The notes under the pieces: model-generated | Seen by the model: the letters and a program-made list of their open reading frames with translations, nothing else | Told to the model about the DNA's origin: nothing | Database searches by the model: none | Position numbers and translations under genes: made by a program | Shown here: in pieces, positions 43,391-50,604 of the stretch | How the letters are laid out: each line of letters begins with the position of its first letter | How positions within the stretch are numbered: the stretch's first letter is position 1 | Source of the DNA: RXIX01 sp003989075 | GTDB lineage: Bacteria; Pseudomonadota; Gammaproteobacteria; Competibacterales; Competibacteraceae | Reading direction: 5' to 3' | NCBI GenBank assembly: GCA_029780415.1 | Contig: JAKOYN010000171.1 | Location: 1-64,000, forward strand | DNA length: 64,000 nt

Positions 43391-44590
43391 ATGAACCGTA
43401 GCCCCGACCCCCGCAACGCGCTACCTGCTCCGGATGCCGCCGCCGCCACGCACAGCGCCCGCCTGCTCGACCACCTGCGCGCCGCGATCAGCGCCGCCGG
43501 GGGCGCGTTATCCTTCGCCCGGTTCATGGATCTGGCGCTGTACGCGCCGGGACTGGGCTATTACCGCGCGGGTGCGACCAAGTTCGGTGCGGCGGGTGAT
43601 TTCGTCACCGCGCCGGAACTGTCGCCGCTGTTCTCGCGCTGCCTGGCGCGCCAGTGCCAGGAGATTCTTGCCGCACTAGGCGGCGGCGTGCTGCTGGAAC
43701 TGGGCGCCGGCACCGGCATCATGGCCGCTGATCTGCTCAGCGAATTGCGCACGCTGCAGGCATTGCCCGAGCGCTACCTGATTCTGGACCTGAGCGGCGA
43801 ACTGCGCGAACGGCAGCGCCAGACCCTGATGGCGCGGGTACCTGAGCTGCTGGAGCGGGTGCAGTGGCTGGATGCCCTGCCCGAACCTGGACTGCGCGGG
43901 GTGATTCTCGGCAACGAGGTGCTGGATGCGCTGCCGGTTGAGCGCTTCCGCATCACCGCTGCCGGGCCGCGCCGTCTTGAAGTCATTTGGGATGAGGCCC
44001 GCGGCGCGCTGGATTGGCGCGAAGGCGCTGCCGATGACGCGCTCAGTGCCACGGTCGCTGCCCTTGAAACCGGCCTCGACCAGCCGCTGCCGCTCGGCTA
44101 CAGCTCGGAATATGTGCCGAACCTGGATGCCTGGCTGGCGGCCATCACCGCGCCGCTGGCCGCCGGCGTGGTGCTGCTGATCGACTACGGCTATCCGCGC
44201 CGCGAGTACTACCACGCCGAACGCAGCAGCGGCACCCTGCTCTGTCATTATCGCCACCGCGTTCATGCTGACCCGCTGTACCTGCCCGGTCTGCAGGACA
44301 TCACCGCCAGCGTCGATTTCACTGCGGTCGCTGATGCGGCGTTGGCTGCCGGGCTGGAAGTCGCCGGCTATACCAGCCAGAACCATTTTCTGTTCGGCTG
44401 CGGGCTGCTGGACCTGCTCGCCGAAACCGATCCGGCCGACACCGTGCACTATCTGGAGCAGGTGCGGCAGATCAAGCTCCTGACCCTGCCGGGCGAAATG
44501 GGCGACCGCTTCCAGGCCATTGCCCTGAGTCGTGGACTAGAGCACCCGTTGCGTGGCTTTGCCTTCCGCGATGAGCGTGGCCGGCTATAG
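43391..44590 (+). CDS. MidA-like SAM-dependent methyltransferase (DUF185/NDUFAF7 family)
   Basis: The 399-residue enzyme belongs to the family whose mitochondrial member dimethylates an arginine of complex I. It shows GPGLGYYRAG-like N-terminal sequence (APGLGYYRAGATKFGAAGDF), SAM motif LELGAGTGIMAADLL, and IDYGYPRREYYH. The bacterial target is not known. It lies 48 bases upstream of the glutamate-cysteine-ligase-like gene and may be co-transcribed. Confidence 0.9.
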   Translation: MNRSPDPRNALPAPDAAAATHSARLLDHLRAAISAAGGALSFARFMDLALYAPGLGYYRAGATKFGAAGDFVTAPELSPLFSRCLARQCQEILAALGGGVLLELGAGTGIMAADLLSELRTLQALPERYLILDLSGELRERQRQTLMARVPELLERVQWLDALPEPGLRGVILGNEVLDALPVERFRITAAGPRRLEVIWDEARGALDWREGAADDALSATVAALETGLDQPLPLGYSSEYVPNLDAWLAAITAPLAAGVVLLIDYGYPRREYYHAERSSGTLLCHYRHRVHADPLYLPGLQDITASVDFTAVADAALAAGLEVAGYTSQNHFLFGCGLLDLLAETDPADTVHYLEQVRQIKLLTLPGEMGDRFQAIALSRGLEHPLRGFAFRDERGRL

Positions 44591-44638
44591 TTGAGGAAAA
44601 CAGCAACCTTCGCGCCGTACCAGCCAGAGACCGTGCAC

Positions 44639-46087
44639 ATGGGCCAGGAGATTTCCCGTTCGCAATTCAGCCGCCAGGATTTCCGGCGCTTCCGGGCCCG
44701 CCTGCGCCAGGAAACCGCGCAACTGGCTGACTGGCTGGCCAGTGGCCGGCTGGCGGATACCAACCACATCGGCGGTTTCGAGATTGAGGCCTGGCTGCTG
44801 GATCGTCAGGGGCAACCGGCACCACTGAACGAAGCCTTCCTGGCACGCCTGGACGATGCCCAAGTGGTACCGGAGCTGAGCGTGTTCAACATCGAACTGA
44901 ACACGCCACCGCTGCCGCTGCACGGCACCGCGCTGCATCAGATGCACAGCAATCTCGACGCCCTGTGGCAGCGCTGCCAGATGACTGCAGCGGCGCTGGA
45001 TGCCCATGTAGCGCTGATTGGCATTTTGCCCACACTGCATCCGACCGACCTGCGCCTGGAGCACATGAGCAGCCGGCAGCGCTACCGGGCGATCAACGAG
45101 CAGATTCTACTGCGCCGGCGCGGTCAGCCCTTGCACCTGCTGATTCGCGGCCTCGATACCCTGCAGCTCACCCAGCCCGATGTGATGCTGGAAGCCGCCA
45201 CCACCTCGTTCCAGACCCATTTACAGGTCAGCAGCGCAGCTGCACCCGCCTATTTCAATGCCGCGCTGGCACTGGCGGCACCGATGGTGGCGGTCGCGGC
45301 CAACTCGCCCCTGCTGTTTGGACACCTGCTGTGGGCGGAAACGCGCATTCCCCTGTTCGAACAGGGCGTGGCCCTGCCTGGCGGTGCCCGGGCCAATAAT
45401 CCCAGCTACCGCCGGGTCACCTTCGGCAGCGGCTATGTGCGTGAATCGCTGCTGGAACTGTTCAATGAGAATCTGCTGCACTATCCGCCGCTGCTGCCCG
45501 AAGCACTGGACACGGCGCAGGCCGGACCCCTGCCGCATCTGCGCCTGCACAATGGCACCATCTGGCGCTGGAACCGGCCGCTGCTTGGCTTCGACGCCAA
45601 CGGTACGCCGCATCTGCGTATCGAACACCGGGTCATGCCCGCCGGGCCGAGCATTCCCGACACCATCGCCAATGCCGCGCTGTATTACGGCCTGGTGCAT
45701 GCCCTGGCGCGGCTGACGCCACCGCTGAGCGCGCAACTGGAATTTGCCCAGTGCCGGGCCAACTTCTACGCGGCCGCGCGTGATGGTCTGCGTGCCGAGG
45801 TGGTCTGGCTGCACGGCCGGCGTGGATCGCTACAGCGCCTGCTGCTTGATGAACTGCTGCCGCTGGCACGGCGCGGCCTGCAGACACTCGCCATCGATGC
45901 TGCGGATATCGCTCTATATCTGGATATCATCGCCACCCGGGTAACCCAGCACCGCACCGGCGCTGACTGGCAGCAGCGCTTTTTCACCGCGCACGGTCGC
46001 GATCTGAACCTGTTAACCCTGGCCTATCTCGAACAGCAGCGCGGCGGCCGGCCGGTGCATGACTGGGCCGATCCGGAGCATCTCTGA
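44639..46087 (+). CDS. Glutamate-cysteine ligase-like (GCS2 family) enzyme
   Basis: The 482-residue protein has the carboxylate-amine ligase fold: HIGGFEIEAWLLD, ELSVFNIELNTPP and LRIEHRVMPAGPS match catalytic and metal-binding parts of glutamate-cysteine ligases of the YbdK/GCS2 type. The real substrate pair is uncertain. ATG 44639 is used; a TTG at 44591 directly at the end of the methyltransferase gene is also in frame. Glutathione-dependent formaldehyde enzymes elsewhere in the window show the cell needs glutathione, but a classical gshA may be elsewhere. Confidence 0.75.
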   Translation: MGQEISRSQFSRQDFRRFRARLRQETAQLADWLASGRLADTNHIGGFEIEAWLLDRQGQPAPLNEAFLARLDDAQVVPELSVFNIELNTPPLPLHGTALHQMHSNLDALWQRCQMTAAALDAHVALIGILPTLHPTDLRLEHMSSRQRYRAINEQILLRRRGQPLHLLIRGLDTLQLTQPDVMLEAATTSFQTHLQVSSAAAPAYFNAALALAAPMVAVAANSPLLFGHLLWAETRIPLFEQGVALPGGARANNPSYRRVTFGSGYVRESLLELFNENLLHYPPLLPEALDTAQAGPLPHLRLHNGTIWRWNRPLLGFDANGTPHLRIEHRVMPAGPSIPDTIANAALYYGLVHALARLTPPLSAQLEFAQCRANFYAAARDGLRAEVVWLHGRRGSLQRLLLDELLPLARRGLQTLAIDAADIALYLDIIATRVTQHRTGADWQQRFFTAHGRDLNLLTLAYLEQQRGGRPVHDWADPEHL

Positions 46088-46131
46088 ACGCGCCACGCTG
46101 CGTAATCCTGCCTCCTGCCGAGGACACACCG

Positions 46132-47109
46132 ATGACACACGCAATCCGCATTCATGAATACGGTGGCCCCGAAGTGCTGCGCTGGGAGGAGGTCGCGGTC
46201 GGCGATCCCGGTCCCGGCGAGTTGCGCATTCGGCATGGCGCCATTGGCCTGAACTACATCGACGTTTATCACCGCACCGGCCTGTATCCACTGCCGGCCC
46301 TGCCGTGGACGCTGGGCATGGAAGGGGCTGGCCGGGTCGAGGCGGTTGGTCCCGGTGTCAGCGAATTCAAGGTCGGCGACCGGGTCGCCTATGCCAGTCC
46401 ACCGGTCGGCGCTTATGCCGAAGTGCGGTTGATGCCCGCTGATCGGGTGGTCGCGCTGCCCGATGCTATCGACGAACGCGCGGCGGCGGCGATGCTGCTG
46501 CAGGGCATGACCGCACAGTATCTGCTGCGGCGCAGCTATCGGGTGCAAGCAGGCGATACCATCCTGCTGCATGCCGCTGCTGGCGGGGTTGGGCTGATCG
46601 CCAGTCAATGGGCGCGGCATCTGGGCGCAACGGTGATCGGCACAGTGGGCAGCGAGGCCAAGGCGACACTGGCCCGCGCCCATGGCTGTGATCACGTTAT
46701 TGACTACCGGCGTGAGAACATCGTCGAACGGGTGCGCGAGATCACCGGCGGCGCCGGCGTGGCAGTGGTCTACGACTCGGTGGGTAAGGATACCTTCATG
46801 GATTCGCTGGACTGTTTGCGGCCGCTGGGCATGATGGTCAGCTTTGGCAATGCCTCCGGGCCGGTGCCGGCCTTTGAACCCGGCCTGCTGGCCGCCAAGG
46901 GCTCGCTGTTCTTCACCCGGCCGAGCCTGATGCACTACACCGCCCGGCGCGCCGATCTGCTGGCCAGCGCTGCAGAACTATTCGCGGTCGTGACCGGCGG
47001 CGCGGTGAAGATTGAGGTAAACCAGACCTATCCGCTGGCCGAGACTGCTCAGGCGCATCGTGATCTGGAAGCGCGACAGACTACCGGATCGACGGTGCTG
47101 TTGCCCTGA
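46132..47109 (+). CDS. qorA: NADPH:quinone oxidoreductase
   Basis: The 325-residue zinc-free MDR protein has the QorA pattern: HEYGGPEVLRWEEV, GLNYIDVYHRTGLYPL, and the NADPH motif AAAGGVGLIA. It lacks the zinc-ligand cysteines of alcohol dehydrogenases. The likely reaction is one-electron reduction of quinones with NADPH. The GAGGA ribosome site precedes ATG 46132. It converges with the HDAC-like gene. Confidence 0.93.
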   Translation: MTHAIRIHEYGGPEVLRWEEVAVGDPGPGELRIRHGAIGLNYIDVYHRTGLYPLPALPWTLGMEGAGRVEAVGPGVSEFKVGDRVAYASPPVGAYAEVRLMPADRVVALPDAIDERAAAAMLLQGMTAQYLLRRSYRVQAGDTILLHAAAGGVGLIASQWARHLGATVIGTVGSEAKATLARAHGCDHVIDYRRENIVERVREITGGAGVAVVYDSVGKDTFMDSLDCLRPLGMMVSFGNASGPVPAFEPGLLAAKGSLFFTRPSLMHYTARRADLLASAAELFAVVTGGAVKIEVNQTYPLAETAQAHRDLEARQTTGSTVLLP

Positions 47110-47127
47110 GCCGGCGCGCCTTGCGAT

Positions 47128-47179
47128 AAGGCTAAAGGTCAAAACGTGCAGTGATGCGTTTGTTTTAGCCTTTAGCCTT
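47128..47179. terminator. Inverted repeat between convergent genes
   Basis: A perfect 11-bp pair AAGGCTAAAGG/CCTTTAGCCTT with additional inner pairing (AAACG/CGTTT) lies between qorA and the HDAC-like gene. It may terminate transcription from both sides. The arms match a repeat near 40690, so it may derive from a repeated element. Confidence 0.55.
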
Positions 47180-47185
47180 AATCCA

Positions 47186-48187
47186 CTATCCCTGACCTGC
47201 CGCCCGCCGGGCTTTCTGGCGCTGCAGGATATTCTTGATCAGCGAACGCTGCGCAGCCTTGGGCGCTTCGATCAGTGCCCGGACATGGGCCGCCACGCTG
47301 GATGTCAGCGCCGGGATGCTATAGCCACCTTCCAGCAGCGAGACCACCCGCCCTTCGCAACACTCCGCTGCCACCTGCAGAATCTGCTGTGTCAGCCAGG
47401 TGTAGTCGTCCTCGTTGAAGTTCAGTTCCGCCAGCGGGTCCATGTAATGGGCGTCGAAACCGGCCGAGATCAGGATCAATTGCGGCTGGAATTCGCGCAG
47501 CGCCGGGGCGATATCCCGTTCCCAGACCAGGCGCAGATCCGCCGAGCCGCTGCCTGCGAGCAAAGGTACGTTGAGGATATTGCCCACACCGCATTCTTCG
47601 CTGCGACCCGTGCCCGGATAAATGTGCGCCTGATGGGTGGAAATGTAGAAGTAGGCCGGATCGTGCTCGAAGGCGGCCTGGGTGCCGTTGCCATGATGCA
47701 CGTCAAAATCGATCACCGCGACCCGCTGCAGGCCGTGAACGGCGCGGGCGTGCGCAGCGGCGATGGCGGCATTGGCGAACAGGCAAAAACCCATGGCCTG
47801 CTTCGGCTCCGCGTGGTGACCGGGCGGCCGGGTCGCGCAAAAGGCATTGCTGGCTTCGCGATTGATGATGGCATCAACCGCCGCACAGGCCGCACCCGCT
47901 GAGCGCAGTGCAGCTTCGCCGGAACGCGGCGACAGAATGGTGTCGCCATCAAGAGCGTACTGGCCCTGCTTGGGCACCTGAGCAAGCAGGTGCTCGATAT
48001 GGTCCTGAGGATGGATACGGGCAAGCTGTTCCAGCGTCGCAGCCGGGGCTTCACGCCATTCCAGCGCGGCAAAGGGCGAGGTGCGCAGGGTATTGAGCAC
48101 AGCGGTTAGTCGCGCCGGGCATTCGGGGTGACCAAAGCCGGTGTCGTGTTCCAGACAAACCGGATGGGTAAATAACAGGGTGGTCAT
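47186..48187 (-). CDS. Histone deacetylase family protein (acetylpolyamine/acetoin-type)
   Basis: The 333-residue zinc hydrolase has all class II HDAC-like motifs: HPECPARL, RPPGHHAEP (charge-relay His pair), FDVHHGNGTQ (zinc Asp and His), ISAGFDAH (zinc Asp) and LLEGGYS. Bacterial members remove acetyl groups from polyamines or small amides. It overlaps the CBS-protein gene by 4 bases, suggesting a two-gene unit with CBS first. Confidence 0.93.
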   Translation of the reverse strand: MTTLLFTHPVCLEHDTGFGHPECPARLTAVLNTLRTSPFAALEWREAPAATLEQLARIHPQDHIEHLLAQVPKQGQYALDGDTILSPRSGEAALRSAGAACAAVDAIINREASNAFCATRPPGHHAEPKQAMGFCLFANAAIAAAHARAVHGLQRVAVIDFDVHHGNGTQAAFEHDPAYFYISTHQAHIYPGTGRSEECGVGNILNVPLLAGSGSADLRLVWERDIAPALREFQPQLILISAGFDAHYMDPLAELNFNEDDYTWLTQQILQVAAECCEGRVVSLLEGGYSIPALTSSVAAHVRALIEAPKAAQRSLIKNILQRQKARRAAGQG

Positions 48188-48642
48188 TGCGGCTCGTCCG
48201 CGTGAACCGGAATCTCATGCTTGATGGTGGCGCGGCGCAGGGCTTTCAGGACGTCCTCGCGGGCGACAATGCCAACCAGCCGCCCATCTTCGGCCACTGG
48301 CAGGCTCTTGGTGCGCATCTCCACCAGCTTCTGCAGCAGGCGACTGAGGGGCAATTGCGGAGTGACACTGACTGGATTACGGGTCATCACCGCTTCGGCG
48401 CTTTTCTCCATGATCTCGTCGTAGTGCGGCACCAGCAGATGCGAATCGAGGGTGAAGGCCTTGAGCAGATCAAACTTGGTCAGGATGCCCAGCAGGCGCC
48501 GCTCGCCATCGACCACCGGAACACCGTTGAAATCATGATTTTCAAACAGTTCCTCGACCTCGCGCAGCTTGGTGTCGGGACCGATGGCAATCGGGTTGGC
48601 GGTCATGGCGTCACGGACCTGATATTGCAGGAACTCATACAT
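48184..48642 (-). CDS. CBS domain protein
   Basis: The 152-residue protein contains two CBS domains (about 8-70 and 85-145) and little else: VRDAMTANPIAIGPD, FNGVPVVDGERRLLGILTKFD and AVMTRNPVSVTPQ, VAEDGRLVGIVAREDV. Such pairs bind adenosyl nucleotides. ATG 48642 follows GAGGA; the frame continues up to 48870 without homology and is rejected. It leads into the HDAC-like gene (ATGA overlap). Confidence 0.88.
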   Translation of the reverse strand: MYEFLQYQVRDAMTANPIAIGPDTKLREVEELFENHDFNGVPVVDGERRLLGILTKFDLLKAFTLDSHLLVPHYDEIMEKSAEAVMTRNPVSVTPQLPLSRLLQKLVEMRTKSLPVAEDGRLVGIVAREDVLKALRRATIKHEIPVHADEPQ

Positions 48643-49090
48643 GGCAAGGCAATCCTCGGTGGTGAAAAGCATGCCATGATACGGCAAGACTTGGCCGGGA
48701 TGCTTGATGCGATCGGTTGCAGAAGCAAGGGTTTTGTGAGTGGAAACATCCGACGTAAAGCTCCGACTGTAAAGCCTGTTGACGGGAGTTTCTTCGCTAA
48801 ATCCTGCGGAATAAGCCATTTTGGAATGAAACCAAGCCAGCCAAAAACAGATTAAAACAAATATAATCAATATCTTAATATCAATTCCACTGGCAAAAGA
48901 CAGAGCAACTGACGTCCTGACCAGGAATCTATCAGTGTCAATTTATTTTACAAGTTTGCATAAAAACCAAATACCCAAAAGAAAAACCATGCAATTATTT
49001 TATTTAAATTCATAAACTTAACATCTTTGGTTTAATGTTTGCATTTAGATATTTAGCCAGTGTTTAGAAATCCAGCATGGAGCAAGCAAC
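48643..49090. other. AT-rich intergenic region ahead of the PEP-CTERM gene
   Basis: About 450 bases between divergent genes; markedly AT-rich from about 48840. It includes the candidate sigma-54 site at 49028-49043 and the promoter of the leftward CBS-HDAC unit. No further gene is visible. Confidence 0.6.
49028..49043 (+). promoter_or_regulatory. Candidate sigma-54 (-24/-12) promoter
   Basis: TGGTTTAATGTTTGCA has GG and GC with exactly 10 bases between, the invariant spacing of sigma-54 promoters; the surrounding bases fit the TGGCAC-N5-TTGC consensus only partly. It lies about 50 bases ahead of the PEP-CTERM gene. In Zoogloea-type systems PEP-CTERM genes are sigma-54/PrsR dependent. AT-rich DNA makes chance matches possible. 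Confidence 0.45.
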
Positions 49091-49903
49091 ATGAAAACTG
49101 TTACTCGAGCAATCCTGATCGCATGTCTGAGTTATGGAGTCAGCGCCTATGCTGTGCCGACACTTCAATTAACAATTGAAGACGGCAAGTACGTCAATAC
49201 CACAGCGGCTGGAAAAGACGAGACCACATACGCAACCGGATCGGTTTTCACACTCTATGCACTTTTAAGTCCAGACACCAGTAACTCATTAAGCGACTTT
49301 TATTATATTTCGGCTGCGGTGGTTCCAAAAACAGCTCAAACAACACCATCTCCTGATTTAGGATCCTTTTCTTTTAACGGATCCACGGTGAATGTCACTT
49401 CAGATATGGTTTATGGAACTCCGCCGATCGACACAGTTGCGACGCAATCTTCGGATCCAGGTGATTTGGCTGATCATGGTATTTTCGATACCTATTTCAA
49501 ACAATTTGAGTTCCAATTTGCCAGTAATCGTTACGTTAAGGCATTTGATGCTCAAACATCCACCCCAACCGATCCGCTGGCCACTGATCCGAGCACGGCT
49601 GATAAGGACAAAATGTACTTTACAGCATTCACGGTCAATGTGAGTAATTTAAAGACTGGATACTCAATTCACTTTGATTTATACAACACTGCAGTGTGTG
49701 GCGATGATAAAGGGCAATGCGGCGTTGTGGGTGATGTAGACCAAACGCAGTTTGCCCCCTTTTCGCATGATGCTCAGAGTATTCCGAACGACGACGGCGG
49801 TGGCCCTCCTAAAGAGATCCCCGAGCCTGCCAGTCTAGCTCTACTAGGCTTGGGCTTGTTGGGCATAGGCGCAATCCGCCGCCGCAAATCCCTTCTGAAT
49901 TGA
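49091..49903 (+). CDS. PEP-CTERM sorting domain protein (choice-of-anchor N-like)
   Basis: The 270-residue secreted protein begins with a Sec signal peptide (cleavage near SAYAVP, residue 22) and ends with the exosortase signal: motif PEPASLALLGLGLLGIG and Arg-rich RRRKS tail. The middle (VPTLQLTIEDGKYV, FTLYALL, YISAAVVPKT) resembles choice-of-anchor N domains. After processing it would be released or attached at the surface with exopolysaccharide. No exosortase is in the window. DNA is AT-richer than elsewhere. A classical terminator follows. Confidence 0.88.
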   Translation: MKTVTRAILIACLSYGVSAYAVPTLQLTIEDGKYVNTTAAGKDETTYATGSVFTLYALLSPDTSNSLSDFYYISAAVVPKTAQTTPSPDLGSFSFNGSTVNVTSDMVYGTPPIDTVATQSSDPGDLADHGIFDTYFKQFEFQFASNRYVKAFDAQTSTPTDPLATDPSTADKDKMYFTAFTVNVSNLKTGYSIHFDLYNTAVCGDDKGQCGVVGDVDQTQFAPFSHDAQSIPNDDGGGPPKEIPEPASLALLGLGLLGIGAIRRRKSLLN

Positions 49904-49931
49904 TCGCTCGTTCCGTTTCAGCAGGTTTTAT

Positions 49932-49961
49932 AGAGCGGCGCCGAAAGGCGCCGCTCTTGCT
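49932..49961 (+). terminator. Rho-independent terminator of the PEP-CTERM gene
   Basis: Perfect 11-bp stem AGAGCGGCGCC/GGCGCCGCTCT with a GAAA loop followed by TGCTTTT, starting 29 bases after the stop codon. Confidence 0.9.
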
Positions 49962-50370
49962 TTTCGACACTGATCAATTCCACAAAACCAGGAGCGACCG
50001 TCCTAACCGAAATATCCCAAAAAGAGCCCCTATCGGAACAAGGCAATATCCATGACCTGCTTTTTCAGCGCCCACAATTGTCATATAACAAAAAAATACA
50101 TATTACGCGGAGCATCGCCTGAATTATGGGAAAAAAGAGCGCCCAGACCTGACACAAAACCAAACCAATAAAAATAACATACTGAACTTATTATAAATAA
50201 TATGTAATTATTTCAATACATAAGCAAAATGCAAATTTTTGTCACTTTTTGCGACGCAAATTGTCAATTAACCCGCAAAGCCGTCGCCACCCAAATTGAC
50301 AGCCACATCGCCCAAAAAAATAAAAAACATTAAAAACATTAAGTTAAATTAAATTTTAATAAAATTTTCC
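49962..50370. other. AT-rich intergenic region upstream of the riboswitch
   Basis: About 410 bases without a credible gene. It includes two blocks identical to parts of the downstream aptamer, GCGACGCAAA (50251-50260) and GCAAAGCCGTCG (50275-50286), here in reversed order and able to pair (GCGACG with CGTCGC). The rest is A/T runs. Confidence 0.5.
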
Positions 50371-50397
50371 TATAAATGATCAGTCCACTTTGGACTG
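50371..50397 (+). promoter_or_regulatory. Candidate -10 box and 5' hairpin of the riboswitch transcript
   Basis: TATAAA at 50371-50376 could serve as -10, with initiation at about 50383. A perfect hairpin CAGTCCA-CTT-TGGACTG spans 50381-50397, so the RNA would begin with a short stem. No clear -35 is seen. Confidence 0.4.
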
Positions 50398-50420
50398 CGC
50401 CCAAATCTTGCTAGGACTTA

Positions 50421-50512
50421 GCCGAGTCTGAAAAGGGCAAAGCCGTCGAAAGGCGGCGACGCAAAATCACCGGTCTAAGGGGCTTCAACCCTATGACAGC
50501 GGGATCGCCAGA
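50421..50512 (+). ncRNA. Cyclic di-GMP-I (GEMM-I) riboswitch
   Basis: The leader contains the GEMM-I core: GGGCAAAGCC, a six-pair stem closed by a GAAA tetraloop (GCCGTC/GGCGGC), the invariant GACGCAAA, then CACCGGTCTAAGG with a second hairpin and CAGCGGGATCGCC. The G directly before CAAAG corresponds to G20 of the Vc2 aptamer, which favours c-di-GMP over the A20 (c-AMP-GMP) class. It lies about 90 bases ahead of the subtilase start. No downstream terminator with T-run is visible, so control may be at translation. Confidence 0.87.
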
Positions 50513-50604
50513 TGAGCCACTTGGCAGATTAAATCCGCTCAGTTGCTTTACCCGCGCGAATCGGTGGTGTGCGTGCCCCCATACAAGTTTAGGGGATCGC
50601 AGCC

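Noticed and set aside
48862..48867. Perfect TATAAT as promoter of the PEP-CTERM gene
   Set aside because: More than 220 bases upstream of the gene, with no -35 partner, in AT-rich DNA where such matches occur by chance.
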